From positions 91,469,071-91,533,070 of the forward strand of contig NC_084793.1 in NCBI RefSeq assembly GCF_963169125.1: a stretch of DNA of 64,000 bases. Direction: 5' to 3'. The translations under genes were made by a program, and so were the position numbers. The notes beneath the pieces were generated by a model. The model did no database searches. It was given only the letters and a program-made list of their open reading frames with translations, and was not told the DNA's origin. Below are positions 42,116 to 55,093 of this stretch, piece after piece. Source of the stretch: Humulus lupulus. Its lineage: Eukaryota > Streptophyta > Magnoliopsida > Rosales > Cannabaceae. The stretch's first letter is position 1, and each line of letters opens with the position of its first letter.

Positions 42116-44631
42116 TGTAACGACCCAAATTTCCTAATAAGGTTTGGGACCTTGATTAGGAGACCGAGAGGGCCATAATTGATTTATTGTGCTATTATAT
42201 GATTATATGCATGATTATGTGGGTCATATTATTATATGATGATAAAGGCATGCATGGGGTTATATACTCTGTTGTGAGGGTATTTTGGTAATTTGTCTCA
42301 TTGAGAGCGTAATTGCATACTTGTGTGTATATTGGTAGGCTAATGTTGAGACCACATTATTATGTCGGTGTGTTTGCAGCTTGTGGCTCGAGGCGATCCT
42401 AACAAGCGGTTTAGCGAGAAAGTCACAGCGGGGATTTATACCCGGCTCGGGGTGAGCCTAGGGATGTATCTGGGAATTTGGAGAATATATTGGAGACGAT
42501 TTGATATTGAGAAATATAATTGGTGATTAGTTGGAATTAGCGGGAATTGGGAGTAATGACCAAAATGCCCCTAGGATGATTTAAAGGTTTAGTTATTATT
42601 GGGAGGGCAAGGTGGTCATTTGGCTTACTAAAGGATAGGCTATATTATGCTTTATAATTTTAGTGGAAGTTGTAGATAGACTCAGAAGCTTAAGGAAAAG
42701 AAAAGAAGAAGGAAATAAAGAAAAACAGGACACTTAGAGTTATCTCTCTCTCATTCGGCTGGGTCATCTCTTCACCATTCTTTGTGAGTTTTGGAGCTGG
42801 AATTCCAGAGTAAGCTCAGGATGGAGCTTAGGGCTAAGGACCTTGGTGAAGCTAGAAGAACTAGCAGGGGGTTTAGCCAGTCAATTGAGGTAAGTTTTAA
42901 GGTTTCCTGATGTGTTTTTCTGGGTTTTAATGAGATGGTTTCTAAGTTTGAGTTTTGGATGAAATAAAGGGATATGAACCTGAGGAGTTGAAGGGCTTGA
43001 GGCTAGTTGGATGCTAGGGATAACTTAAGGTAGAAATCCTCCATAGAAGGTAACAAGTTCTGGCTTTGATGTTCTAAGTATCTGAGTTTCTAGTTGAATC
43101 TTTCAGTTCTTGGGTTCAATGTTTGTTTTTCTAGTTTGATGATGCATGTGGTTAAGTCCTATGTTATTTAGTTGTATGGGGTGAGATATAGGTGATGGTA
43201 GACCCAATTTGGTGTGTAATTGAGGGTTAGAAGGGTTCCAAGGGGTTTTGGTTCGAGGAAAGTCGAAGAGGGGAAAACAGAGTGTTGCTGGTCTGTGACT
43301 AGCGCTGTAGCGCTAGCCTTTGGGCGCTACAGCGCTAGGCTAGGGCTTCCTAGGCGTTTTGGTTCTGTTTGTAGCGTTATAGCGCCCTCCTTAGAGCGAT
43401 GTAGCGCTACCCTATCTCCATAAAGGGGTTTTTGAGTTTTTCCTTAGGGTTTTTGCCCGGAGGCTCGGGGTTTAACTCCACCACCCCGTTTGGTGGAATT
43501 AGGGCTTCCCGAGGGCTCGGGATTGGTCCCGAGGCTAGGTTTTGGATTTGAAGTTTGGTGGTGATTCTGATCTATGGCTGTGACTAGGTACGCGCTAAGG
43601 TTCAGACGGAATCGTGCTTGAGGATCAATTGAACAAGCTAGCAAAATCTAAAGGTAAGAAAGCTGCACCTGATTATGTGGTTAGGTTGGGACTAAGTGTT
43701 CCCTATGTTTGTATGCATTGTTATGTGAATGTGATTAACCATGTGAACATGATGGGACTAAGAGCTCCCTATATTTGTATATCATGTCATGAGGTGGTAT
43801 TATGCCATGGGACATGCGATAACCGGCCTAAGGGTGTCGGAATCAATATTTGTGCACAGGGCGCGGCTCGGCCATTGGTAGCTGAGGCAGCTTATTATCA
43901 CTGAGCTCGGTTAAGCTGGCTGGAGTCAGTGAGTATTACACTGGGGGCGGCCTAAGCGAGCCGAAGACAGTGGGTTAAATAGAGGGTGCGACCTAAGGGC
44001 GTCGACCCTGAATATTATTTGTTGGATGTGATAAACTTTTGATTATGAACGTGAATATTGTGTTATGAATATGATTTGTTGACTGTCTGGATGACAAATT
44101 GTTAATCTGTTGAGTGTTATCACTGACTGGATAAATGTTATGAATTGCCAAACTCCCGGTTGTGCATTGTAGAATATTTGATTAATGATGTTGATCTTGC
44201 TATGATGTCATGATTTCTTGCTGGGCCTCGGCTCACGGGTGCTACGTGGTGCAGGTAAAGGTAAGGGTATGTTGAATCAACCATGAGTTGGAGAGCTTTG
44301 GGGGCGAGGTGTACATTGTCAGCTGCTCGGCCGCCACGGTCGGGGAATTGTACAAGGACGGAAACCTAAAATGTGTATTTTGCCATTAGAGTGGCTTGAA
44401 TTATTTATAACTTTTGAGATTTGCTGTAACTGAGTCATCTAAACCCTGTTATGAGTTTCCCTGTATTAAACTATCATTTTTAATGAAAATAGCCTGTTTG
44501 TGACCAAAATCTTTTGTTCCTAATCTATTGATGACGTTGGATTCACATTTTGTTTAAATGACTTGATTAGCAGGTCTTACACTATTTTTTAAACACACAG
44601 TGTAACGGTCTTGGTTATCCAGGGCGTTACA
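42116..44631 (+). mobile_element. Solo LTR, Tekay-like family (copy B), between Tat gag and protease
   Basis: It runs from TGTAACGACCCAAATTTCC to CCAGGGCGTTACA with a perfect target duplication ACAAT (42111-42115 and 44632-44636). It has the same layout as copy A: GGGAGGGCCATAATTGAT start, a G+C-rich patch at 43295-43415 (AGCGCTGTAGCGCTAG-type palindromes), CTTGCTGGGCCTCGGCTCACGGG acceptor block near 44220 and GCTGCTCGGCCGCCACGG near 44320. No coding content; the short open frames inside are incidental. Confidence 0.9.
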
Positions 44632-44636
44632 ACAAT

Positions 44637-45804
44637 AGTGGTTATATCTCCCCCCACTATTGGAGGAGGTTCAACCTGATTTGCCTGAGCTCCGAATTGG
44701 CCTATCGGAGCTTCAGGGAATGATTGATGGTTCTGCCCGGCGGGTTAATTAGGAATCACCCGATTTCGGGCGTACTGGGACAACGGTCTGGCTTTGATGA
44801 GAGTTTCAATTTCATCCTTCAGCTGCCGACAGTCATCAGTGTTATGACTGATGTCATTATGGAATCGGCAGAATTTTGAGGGATCTCTCTTTGCCCTCTG
44901 ATTCCTCAACGGTTCTGGCTTCTTCCATGGAAGGCGATTAGAAATTGCCAGAAAAATATGCTCCCGGGTGTCTATTAGGTCGGTATAAGTAGCGTAGACA
45001 AGATTGAACTTCTCCACGGACTTGTTTTTCTTCGACCCGCTCTGGTCGCCCTTACCACACCCCTTCCTTTTGTTATTCCCCCTTGGTTATTAAGGACAAC
45101 GGTTTGAGCCGTAGCTGCAACATCCGTTGCTGCTCCAACGGGTTGGACAAGGGTTTGGCTGGTTCTTACGATAGAAGCTCGTGCCTCCTCTAGGTTTATC
45201 CATTCTTGAGCTCGGGCCAAGAATTCGTCTACGCTCTTAACTTCTTTTCTTTGGAGTTCCTGCCATAGGTCGCCCTTGACGAGGATTCCAGTTCTCATCG
45301 CCATGAGCTTAGAGCTATCATCAGCATCCCTAGCTCGTACAGCAACGTTGGAAAATTTGCTTAGATATGCCTTCAGCATCTCGCCAAGTTGCTTGCTGCT
45401 TCACATTGGCCAAAGAATCAGCCTCAACCCGAGCTGCCTGTGAAGCTTGAAATGCTTTTTTGAAATCGGAAGAAAATTTCTTCCACGAGCTTATGGAATG
45501 CCTCTTGTATTGTTTAAACCACTGCCTGGCAGGCCCGACCAAAGTTGCAGGGAATACGATACACCTTAGATTGAGCCCGACATTATGGGTCACCATCATG
45601 GTATTAAACATTCCGAGGTGATCGGATGGATCTCCATCTCCATCAAACTTTGACATGTGTGGCATTCTAAAACCTATAGGATATGTTGTCGCCGCAATGT
45701 TTGGAGCAAAAGGCTCGAGCTCCTTGTCTGAGTCACAATCATCCTTTTCCTTCCTGGACAAGAGTCTCTTCATTTGTTCTTCCATTATAGCTAGTCTCTC
45801 AAAG
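44637..45804 (-). pseudogene. Tat gag, C-terminal two thirds
   Basis: The minus strand encodes MSKFDGDGDPSDHLGMFNTM and GPARQWFKQYKRHSISSW (retrotransposon gag core, about 45450-45660), then SKFSNVAVRARDADDSSKL and VDEFLARAQEWINLEEA, then the zinc-finger-like CRFHNDISHNTDDC (about 44830-44880) with DEIETLIK after it. Frameshifts lie near 45395 and 45045. On the right it is interrupted at 45804 by the target duplication of the Tekay-like element. The frame carries on in 58082-59222. Confidence 0.87.
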
Positions 45805-45809
45805 GTTTG

Positions 45810-48220
45810 TGTAATGCCCCAAAATCCCTAATGAGGTTTAATGGTCAGATTAGAAGGCCGAGAGGGCCATAATTGATTTATTATGCCATTAAATGATTAT
45901 ATGCATGATTATGTGAATTATATTATTATATGATGATACATGCATGTGGGTCCACTTTTCATTATAAGGGCATTTTGGTAATTTGGCTCGTTGAAGGCAT
46001 ATTTGTATACTTTCATGCATATTTGTGAATTATGGATGAGATCACATTATTATATGGATATGTTCGAGCTATTCGGCATGAGACGATCCTAGGATGCAAT
46101 TTAGCGATTTTGTCATAACGGGGTCAATTATTGGGATATTGGATAATGAAAATAATTATTTGATTATATATTGGGAGTTAGTGAGATCAGGAGGAAATTC
46201 TGGGAGTTTTGACTATTTTACCCCGGGGGGTGTTTTTGGGACCCCGAGCATTAGGATTCACTTGAGGTTACTTAAGTTTGAAGTAACCTGTCAAAAGGAA
46301 AACTACGTTCAAACACCTTTTCTCTTTCTCCCGTTATCCCTTTTTACTGTTTGTCGCATTTTCAAAGGAAACTTGAGTTTTAGGACTCGGATTCAAGAGA
46401 GGATCGAGGCATAGCGATTTTAGGAAAGATTAGAAGCTTTTTAACCAGAGGATTTAGCAAGAAACAACTCAATCAGAGGTAATCCAAGCTTTAAGTTTTG
46501 AGTTTTTGAGTTTCTAAGTTTTGAATTGGATTTTATGTGTTGATGAGTTTTGATTTGTTTGAGCCTTGGGATTTGTTGATTTTGGATCATTGGGGTGTCT
46601 GGAAACTTTGATTTTTGGATTTAGAGATGTTTGAGTAGGTTTTTGGAAGGATTTAAAAGAGAAAAAATGAGATTTTTGGCTGGGTTCGTGGTCGGGCCAC
46701 GACCCAAGCTTGATGAAGGAGGAGGCATGCTGTCTGGGCAGTTAGGGCCACGACGCAAGGTAGGAGCGCCACGGCTCTAGGCACAGGCAGATTGGGTTCG
46801 ACCTCTGTAGAAAGGCGGTGGGCCACGGCGTAGGTCTGGGTGGGGTTGTGGTGCTTAAGAGCATTTTTGGCCAAAATTGTATTTTAATCATGGGAACTCA
46901 AACCTTAGGCCTTGGGATCGTTCCTACTACCCGGTTTAGTAGGATTCGACGTTCCGGAGGCTAGGTCTTGGTTCGAGAACCATTTATTACTCATTTTATT
47001 GATGAAATTCCATATTTGGTTATGACTAGGTGACCGCTAAGGAATCAAAGGACTGATCGTTCTCAAGGGTCGTTCTTTTATTATTTCATGCTCGAACCAG
47101 ATGTAAGAAAACTGCCCCAGTATGTGACATGCATGGTTATTGATGTAACATGTTAAGAGCTCTATTTGTATATTTGGAATGCATATCAAATGCATAGAAA
47201 TTTTCTTATCTATGTGTGGCACTGACCTATGAGTCAGGAATCGGCAAAGGTGTCAATATTCACTGTGAAACTGTGACTCATTAGTCAAGTTCGGCAGTAG
47301 TAATGAGCACTGGTCATATGGTATTGGCTTATGAGTCAAGAATGGTATTAGTGTGTTCAACGCAAGCCGAAAAGATTAGATCTAATCGACATAAGCATTA
47401 TCATCATAAGCATGAAATGCTTGACCGACCTTAAGTTCGATGAAAAACACAAGTGCATCGTCACATGACTGCATCGTCACATGGCTAAAGGCTAGTTAGT
47501 CTAAAGGCTAGTTACTTAGAGCCAGGGCCAGAAGGCCCAGATGACTGCATCGTCACATGGCTAAGGGCGTGGAGCCCAAGTTCGTGACTTACTCATTAGT
47601 CACTTATCTGATTCAAGTTTGTGACTCCATAGTCACTCATCTGGTTTAAGTTCGTGACTTACTCATCAGTCACTTATCTAATTAGGGTTACACGCCCCAG
47701 CATGATTATTAGAATCTTTATATTATCTCATTAGGGCTACAAGCCCAGTATGATTATCATAATCATCATTTGATATTGTATACATGCAGTAATGAGTTTT
47801 CTTGCTGAGTCTTGGCTCACGGGTGCTATATGGTGTAGGTAAAGGGAAAGAAAAGCTCACCCAGCCTTGAGTGGAGAGCTTAGGTGGTGATGTGTACATA
47901 TGCGGCCGCTTGACCACCACGACCAAGGTGTTTCTCAGGGGAACTAGGGGTTAACCCTATATTTTGCCGCTTAGGTCGGTGGGTTGCAATTTTTACACTA
48001 TAATGACCATTTTGGATTGTAAATAACTTGTAAATGCTTTTATGGGCCCATGTACAGTTTAATGTTTTAAATAAAATATATCCATTCCTTTTAATAGAAA
48101 ATTTTCACCCTGGCCTATTAATAGCACCTAGATGCACGTTTATAACCTAATGACTCGTTTAGCGGGTTAAGCACCGTTTAAAGCTCACAGTAACGGTCTT
48201 GGAGTAACCAGGGCGTTATA
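45810..48220 (+). repeat. Tekay-like 5' LTR (copy 2)
   Basis: It runs from TGTAATGCCCCAAAATCCC to AACCAGGGCGTTATA, the final TA standing for the CA found in the 3' LTR. It includes a G+C-rich, CpG-bearing patch at about 46680-46860, the block CTTGCTGAGTC..GTGTAGGTAAAGG near 47800 and GGCCGCTTGACCACCACG near 47903. A frame of 106 codons (46094-46414) also exists in the 3' LTR (53515-53835); it simply reflects LTR identity. Confidence 0.92.
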
Positions 48221-48238
48221 ACTTGGTATCAGAGCGTG
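48221..48238 (+). other. Primer-binding site, Tekay-like copy 2
   Basis: ACTTGGTATCAGAGCGTG directly follows the 5' LTR. It has the initiator-Met tRNA complement core TGGTATCAGAGC, as in copy 1. From 48239 to 48659 the leader is A+T-rich without a gene. No counterpart of the 155-codon ORF of copy 1 is seen there. Confidence 0.88.
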
Positions 48239-48659
48239 CCAAGGTTTAGGGTTCCTGCAGACTGGCTGGGCATGTACACTCGCCACTGAAGTCAAGCTCA
48301 ACTCATGGTTTGGTAACTATTTATGCAATTATATATTTAACTGCTTAAATAAAGTATAAATACTTTACCTGTCTACATGAAATACATTGATAAGGTTGGG
48401 CCTTGACTACTGCATCATAAGAAAGAACATGCTTATTAGCATTGATATTGCTAGAACATGCTTATTAGTATTGTTCATTGTGAATTATTAATATGTGTTA
48501 AATGCTAAATGCTATGATCATGTATCCATTTGTATATCTGTATAATTTTGGAATATGGGTGAATATCTGTTGATCTTGGACCATGTGGCGGCAAGAGGTT
48601 TAGTTATCATTGCCTAACTAGCAACATTGACTATTGCAACAAGGTTTAAGTTGATAAGA

Positions 48660-50245
48660 ATGATTCCAAGACAGACAAATTCACTAGCTGGCCAGGAAGA
48701 TTAGGGCCAGAATAACAGATAGGGTCAAGAAAATGACCAGAGTCAGATTCCACAGTCAGTTCTTGAAGACTGGCAACAGTTGCTGGTTGATCTGCAGGCC
48801 AGAGTATTGAGGCAGGAAGAAGAATTCTGCCTCCTAAGACAACAAGAAGTTCGTGCAAGGAACATTTTACCTGCTTGTATCAGTGCCAACAGTTGAGCAG
48901 CTGCCAGAGGTTGGAAGCAAATGGGAACCTCTTTATGAAAGGTTCAAGAAACAGCAAACTCCAGTTTTTTAGGGTAGTGCAGATCCAGCTAAAGCTGAGC
49001 AATGGATGAGCATGATTACCACCATCCTTGACTTCATGAGGGTGGCCTGTGCCACATACATGTTTTGGGAGGATGTCCGAATTTGGTGGGAGGTTATATC
49101 CCATACCAGAAATGTCAATGCCCTGAGTTGGGAAGAGTTTCAGACTCTGTTCAATGAAAATTATTACAATGATGCCATCAGGGCTGCTAAAGCTGAAGAG
49201 TATATCAGATTACTTCAGGGGAGTCTATCAGTGACTGAATATGCCCTGAAGTTTGATAGATTGGAAAAGTTTGCGATGGAGTTGGTGCCCACTGATGGGA
49301 CCGAAAGGGAGAGATTTCTCCAGGGGCTACAGCCTAGACTAGCCCGGGATGTTCGCATCACCACTGTGGCTGGAGTTACTACTTATGCATAGGTGGTGGA
49401 GAAGGCGCTCACAACTGAGAGTGCAGAAAACAAATACTGGCAGGAAAATGCAGCCAGAAGAGAATTGAGGAGGACAGGTCCTCCATTTATGGGTTTAGGT
49501 AGTGATGGAGGCCCCAGTGATCAGAAGAGGAAGGTTCTTGATACCTTCCCAGCTCCAGGTCCTGATAGGCGACCACGAGGTATTATAATGGGTCGCCAGG
49601 GTGGCAGTGAGGCTTAGCAGACTTATCCTAAGTGTCCTAGGTGCAAGAGGCACCATTTGGGAGAATGTAGGGCATAGGCCTGCTTTTTATGTGGGGCAGT
49701 GGGCCATTTCAAGAAAGATTGCCCTAAAGCAAAAAAGGAAGAACCCAGAAAGGCGGACAGCTCGGCCCCAGCTCGAGTGTTCGCATTGACTCAAGTAGAA
49801 GTTGAGGCTTCACCCTCAGTAGTTACAAGTCAGCTTCTTAGTGCTGGAACCCCTTATACTGCTTTGATTGATTCTGGTGCTACATATTCTTTTGTTGCTA
49901 GTAGAATTATTGATAGACTGTGTAGACCATGTGATTATTATGTTGTGGGGTTCGAGACCTTATTACCCATTGGGGACTTGGTAGTATCCAGGAGATGGGT
50001 CAGATCTTTGCCAGTGACAGTGGAGGGCAGAGAGTTTTCAGTGGATTTGATAAAGTTAGTTATGACTGCCTTTGATATGATTTTGGGTATGGACTGGTTA
50101 GTGAAGTATGGGGCAACCATAGATTGCAGAAGGAAGATGGTCACCTTTGAGCCTGAATGTGAGAATCCTTTTGTGTTTGTTGGTACTATGCATGGACCTC
50201 ATATACCTACGATATCTGTTTTGAGGGCTAGAGATCTATTGTAAG
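48660..50245 (+). pseudogene. Chromovirus gag-protease (copy 2)
   Basis: A probable start ATG at 48660 (MIPRQTNSLAGQ) is followed by stops. After a frame change near 48890 the gag core is clear: KAEQWMSMI, VRIWWEVISHTRN, FNENYYNDAIRAAKAEEY, LSVTEYALKFDRLEKFAMEL (49000-49290). Zinc knuckle CFLCGAVGHFKKDC at about 49681-49722. Protease active site DSGATYSFVAS near 49870 and ILGMDWLVKYG near 50083. In-frame TAGs (about 49390, 49615, 49675) are mostly C-to-T changes of CAG. Non-functional. Confidence 0.9.
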
Positions 50246-51640
50246 GTGGTTGCATTGGATTCTTAGCCAGTGTGGTTGACACCACTCAGGTTATGCCAGT
50301 GAGACCAGACTAGTCTGTGAGTTTCTGGATGTGTTTCCAGAAGATTTACCAGGATTACCACCACACAGAAAGATTGAGTTTGTGATAGAACTAGCACTAG
50401 GGATGGAGCCAGTGTCTAGAGCACCTTACAGAATGGCCCCAGTAGAGTTAAAAGAATTGAAAGTACAGCTGCAGGAGTTGTTAGATTTGGGTTTTATCAG
50501 ACCTAGTTTCTCACCTTGGGGTGCGCCAATTCTATTTGTGAAAAAGAAGGATGGTTCTCTGAGGATGTGTATTGATTATAGAGAACTGAATAAGTTAACA
50601 ATTAAGAACAAGCATCCTCTGCCAATGATAGATGATCTGTTTGATTAGTTACAAGGTAAAAAGGTATTCTCAAAGATAGACCTTCGTTCTGGTTATCATC
50701 AGTTGAGAGTCAAGGAGGGAGACATACCAAAGACTGCTTTTCGCACTAGATATGGGCATTATGATTTCTTAGTCATGTCTTTTGGATTGGCTAATGCCCC
50801 AGCTGCTTTTATGGATTTGATGAACAGAGTGTTCAAGGATTATTTGGACAAGTTTGTGATCATCTTCATCAATGATATCCTGGTTTATTCTCAGTCAGAG
50901 TCAGAACATGAGCAACATCTAAGGTTGGTTCTACAAAAATTGAGGGAACACAAATTGTTTCCAAAGTTTAAGAAGTGTGAGTTCTGGTTATCTCAGGTAT
51001 CTTTTTCCTTGGGCCATTGTCAATAAAGAGGGGATTAATGTAGACCCAGCCAAGATTGAGGCGGTCAAAGATTGGCCAAGGCCAAAGAATGCTTCAGAAG
51101 TGAGAAGTTTCCTTGGATTGGTAGGTTATTACAGATGTTTCATGGAAGAGTTCTCTAAGATTGTTACTTCATTGACTGAGCTGACACGCAAGAACCAGCA
51201 GTTTGCATGATCAGACAGATGTGAGAACAACTTCCAGGAACTGAAACAGAGGTTGATTACAACTCTAGTTCTGAGTCTTCCAACAGATCAGGAGAAGTTT
51301 GTGATATACTGTGATGCCTCACATCAAGGTTTGGGTTGTGTCCTGATGCAGTCAGGGAAGGTGATTGCTTATGCCTCACGTCAACTGAAAGAATATGAAT
51401 AGAGATATCCCACTCATGATTTAGAGTTGGCGGCTGTGGTCTTTACATTAAAGGTATGGAGGCATTACCTTCATGGGGAGAAGTGTGAGATCTACACTGA
51501 CCACAAGAGCCTGAAGTACTTTTTCACCCAAAAAGACCTGAATATGAGACAAAGGCGTTGGCTATAGTTAGTAAAGGATTATGATTATGAGATTCTATAT
51601 CATCTAGGAAAGGCCAACGTGGTAGCTGATGCTTTAAGCC
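50246..51640 (+). pseudogene. Chromovirus reverse transcriptase and RNase H (copy 2)
   Basis: [69 protein letters not shown] (a stop near 50648 in between), [21 protein letters not shown]. The active-site box reads FINDILVYS, with Asn (codon 50871-50873) where the first catalytic Asp belongs. A frameshift near 51005 leads to the thumb (VDPAKIEAVKDWPRP) and RNase H ([46 protein letters not shown]). Several TAG/TGA stops. The polymerase would be dead even without the stops. Confidence 0.9.
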
Positions 51641-53190
51641 GGAAAGGTCCGGGACAGATTTATAGTGCGAGGCTGATATCCAGAGAGTTAGCAAAAGATA
51701 TGACCAGAGCTGGCATAGAGTTGCTGGTGGGCCAGTTAGCCAATATTACGCTACAGTCTACACTGTTGGAAAGAATCAAGGAAGGTCAGTTGGGTGATCC
51801 ACAAATGATCAAGATTAGAGAGGATGTTTTGGCTGGAGTGTCCAAAGATTACACAGTGTCTGATATGGGTTTGTTGAGAGACAAGGGACAGATATGTGTT
51901 CCGTTAGACACTGCTATAAGATGGGAGATTCTAGATGAATCTCATACTACATCCTACTCTTTATATCCAGGCACCACGAAGATGTACCAGGATGTGAGAT
52001 CACTATATTGGTGGCCTGGGATGAAGAGGGATGTAGTGGAATATGTGGCTAAGTGCTTGACATGTCAACAGGTCAAGACTAAGCATCAAAGGCTAGAAGG
52101 GTTGTTGCAGCCTCTAGACATCCCAGAGTGGAAATTGGAAGACATCACGATGGATTTCATGGTGGGATTACCCAAGACTGTGGGTCAACATGATTCCATT
52201 TGGGTTATTGTGCATTGATATACCAAGTCAGCTCACTTCTTACCAGTGAGGACTATGTATACAATTAATCAGTACGCAGATCTCTATGTGAGAGAGATCG
52301 TGCGCCTCCATGGAGCACCGAGGTTGATCGTGTCAGATCGGGACCCCACTTTCACTTCCAAGTTCTAGGGGAGTTTACAGAAGGCTATGGGAACACAGTT
52401 GAAGTTTAGTACTGCTTATCATCCTCAGACAGATGGACAATCTAAGAGGACAATCCAGATATTAGAGGACATGCTGCGAGAATGTATGCTGGACTTTGGT
52501 GGATCCTGGAGCAAGTATCTACCTTTGATAGAGTTTTCCTACAACAATAGTTATCAGTCGACCATTGGGGTGGCACCTTATGAGATGTTGTATGGTAGGA
52601 AATGCAGATCTCCCATTCATTGGGATGAGACAGGTGAAAATAGATACTTGGGTCCTGAGGCAGTTCAGAAGACCAGTGAGGCTATTGAGAAGATTAGAGC
52701 TCGGATGCTCGCTTCTCAGAGTAGGCAAAAAAGTTATGCAAATCCCAAACGCAAGAACATGGAGTTCTAAGTGGGAGACTATGTTTTCCTTAGAGTCTCG
52801 CCATGGAAAGGGGTGAGAAGGTTTGGGAAGAAGGGCAAGCTGAGCCCTAGATTTGTAGGTCCATTTGAGATCCTGGAGATGACTGGTCAGGTGGCTTATA
52901 GGTTGGCCTTACCACCAGCATTGTCGGTCATGCATAACGTGTTTCATGTTTCAGCTCTTCGGAGGTATGTATCTGATGTGACTCATGTCTTGAGTTACGA
53001 AGATTTGGAGCTTGAGGCAGATCTCTCCTATGAGGAACAACCAGTCCAGATACTAGACAGAAAGGACAAGATCCTCAGGAATAAAATGATACCTTTGGTT
53101 AAGGTATTATGGAGGAACAGCAAGGTTGAGGAAGCGACCTGGGAGCTGGAGTTAGATTTGCAAGATCAGTATCCCGAGCTGTTCAGGTAA
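51641..53190 (+). pseudogene. Chromovirus integrase with C-terminal chromodomain (copy 2)
   Basis: Zinc-binding region HTTSYSLYPGTTKMYQDVR..WWPGMKRDV..CLTCQQVK (51940-52080). Core: MDFMVGLPKT (first Asp), VSDRDPTFTSKF (second Asp) and YHPQTDGQS followed by Lys (codon 52444-52446) where the catalytic Glu is expected, then FSYNNSYQSTIGVAPYEMLYG. After [18 protein letters not shown] and [18 protein letters not shown] comes a chromodomain-like tail ([28 protein letters not shown]), ending at TAA after FR. The chromodomain places it among chromoviruses. Stops occur near 52218, 52366 and 52768. Confidence 0.9.
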
Positions 53191-53204
53191 ATTTCGAGGA
53201 TGAA

Positions 53205-53226
53205 ATTTTTGTAAGGAGGGGATAAT
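53205..53226 (+). other. Polypurine tract, Tekay-like copy 2
   Basis: TGTAAGGAGGGGATAAT immediately precedes the 3' LTR start TGTAATGCCCC. It is the expected position of the plus-strand primer. Confidence 0.8.
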
Positions 53227-55093
53227 TGTAATGCCCCAAAATCCCTAATGAGGTTTAATGGTTGGATTAGAAGGCCGGGAGGGCCATAATTGATTTATTA
53301 TGCCATTAAATGATTATATGCATGATTATGTGAATTATATTATTATATGATGATAAATGCATGCATGTGGGTCCACTTTTCATTATAAGGGCATTTTGGT
53401 AATTTGGCCCGTTGATGGCATATTTGTATATTTTCATGCATGTTGGTGAATTATGGATGAGATCACATTATTATATGGATATGTTCGAGCTATTCGACAT
53501 GAGACTACCCTAGGATGCAATTTAGCAGTTTTGTCATAACGGGGTCAATTATTGGGATATTGGATCATGAGAATAATTATTTGATGATATATTGGGAGTT
53601 AGTGAGATTAGGAGGAAATTCTGAGAGTTTTGGCTATTTTACCCTGTGGGGTGTTTTTGGGACCCCGAGCATTAGGATTTACTTGAGGTTACTTAAGTTT
53701 GAAGTAACTTGCCAGAAGGAAAACTACATTCAAACACCTTTTCTCTTTCTCCCGTTATCCCTTTTTACTGTTCGTCGCATTTTCGAAGGAAACTTGAGTT
53801 TTAGGACTCGGATTCAAGCGAGGATCGACGCATAGTAATTCTAGGAAAGATTAGAAGCTTTTTAATCAGAGGGTTTAGCAAGAAACAACTCAATCAGAGG
53901 TAATTTAAGCTTTAAGTTTTGAGTTTTCGAGTTTCTAAGTTTTGAATTAGATTTTATGTGTTGATGAGTTTTGATTTGTTTGAGCCTCGGAATTTGTTGA
54001 TTTTGGATCATTGGGATGTTTGGAAACTTTGATTTTTGGATTTAGAGATGTTTGAGTAGGTTTTTCGAAGGATTTAAAAGAGGAAAAATGTGATTTTTGG
54101 CTGGGTTCGTGGTCGAGCCCCAGCCCTGTTCTTAGGCGCTGCGGCCCAGGCTTGATGAAGGAGGAGGCTTGCTGTCTGGGCAGTTAGGGCCGCGGGGCAA
54201 GGTAGGAGCATCGCGACTCTAGGCACAGGCAGATTGGGTTCGACCTCTGTAGAGAGGCGGTGGGTCGTGGCGCAGGTTTGGGTGGGGTCACGACGCTTAA
54301 GGGCATTTTTGGCCAGAATTGTATTTTAATCATGGGAACTCAAACCTTAGGCCTCGAGATCGTTCCTACTACCCGGTTTAGTAGGATTCGACGTCCCGGA
54401 GGCTAGGTCTTGGTCCGAGAACCATTTATTACTCATTTTATTGATGGAATTCCATATTTGGTTATGACTAGGTGACCGCTAAGGAATCAAATGACTGATT
54501 GTTCTCAAGGGTCGTTCTTTTATTATTTCACGCTCGAACCAGATGTAAGAAAACTGCACCCAGTATGTGACATGCATGGTTATTGATGTAACATGTTGAG
54601 AGCTTTATTTGTATATCTGGAATGCATATCAAGTGCTTAACAATTTTCTTATCTATCTATGGCACTGACCTATGAGTCAGGAATCGGCAAAGGTGTCAGT
54701 ATTGACTGTGAAGCTGTGTCTCATTAGTCAAGTTCGGCAGTAGTACTGAGCATTGGTCATATGGTATTGGCTTATGAGTCAAGAACGGTATTAGTGTGTT
54801 TAACGCAAGCCAAAAAGATTAGATCTAATCGACATAAGCATTATCATCATAAGCATGAGATGCTTGACCGACCTTAAGTTCGATGAAAAACAAAAGCACT
54901 TGTCTAGTCTAAAGGCTAGTTACTTAGAGCCAAGGCCCAGGTGACTGCATTGTCACATGGCTAAGGGTGCGGAGTTGAAGTTCGTGACTTACTCATTATT
55001 CACTTATCTGATTCAAGTTTGTAACTCCATAGTCACTCATCTGGCTTAAGTTCATGACTTACTCATTAGTCACTTATCTAATTAGGGCTACAT

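Noticed and set aside
46094..46414. 106-codon open frame, also at 53515-53835 and (shorter, reversed) 56983-57255
   Set aside because: All three are the same stretch of one LTR family. There is no domain and the frame is shared only because the LTRs are copies.
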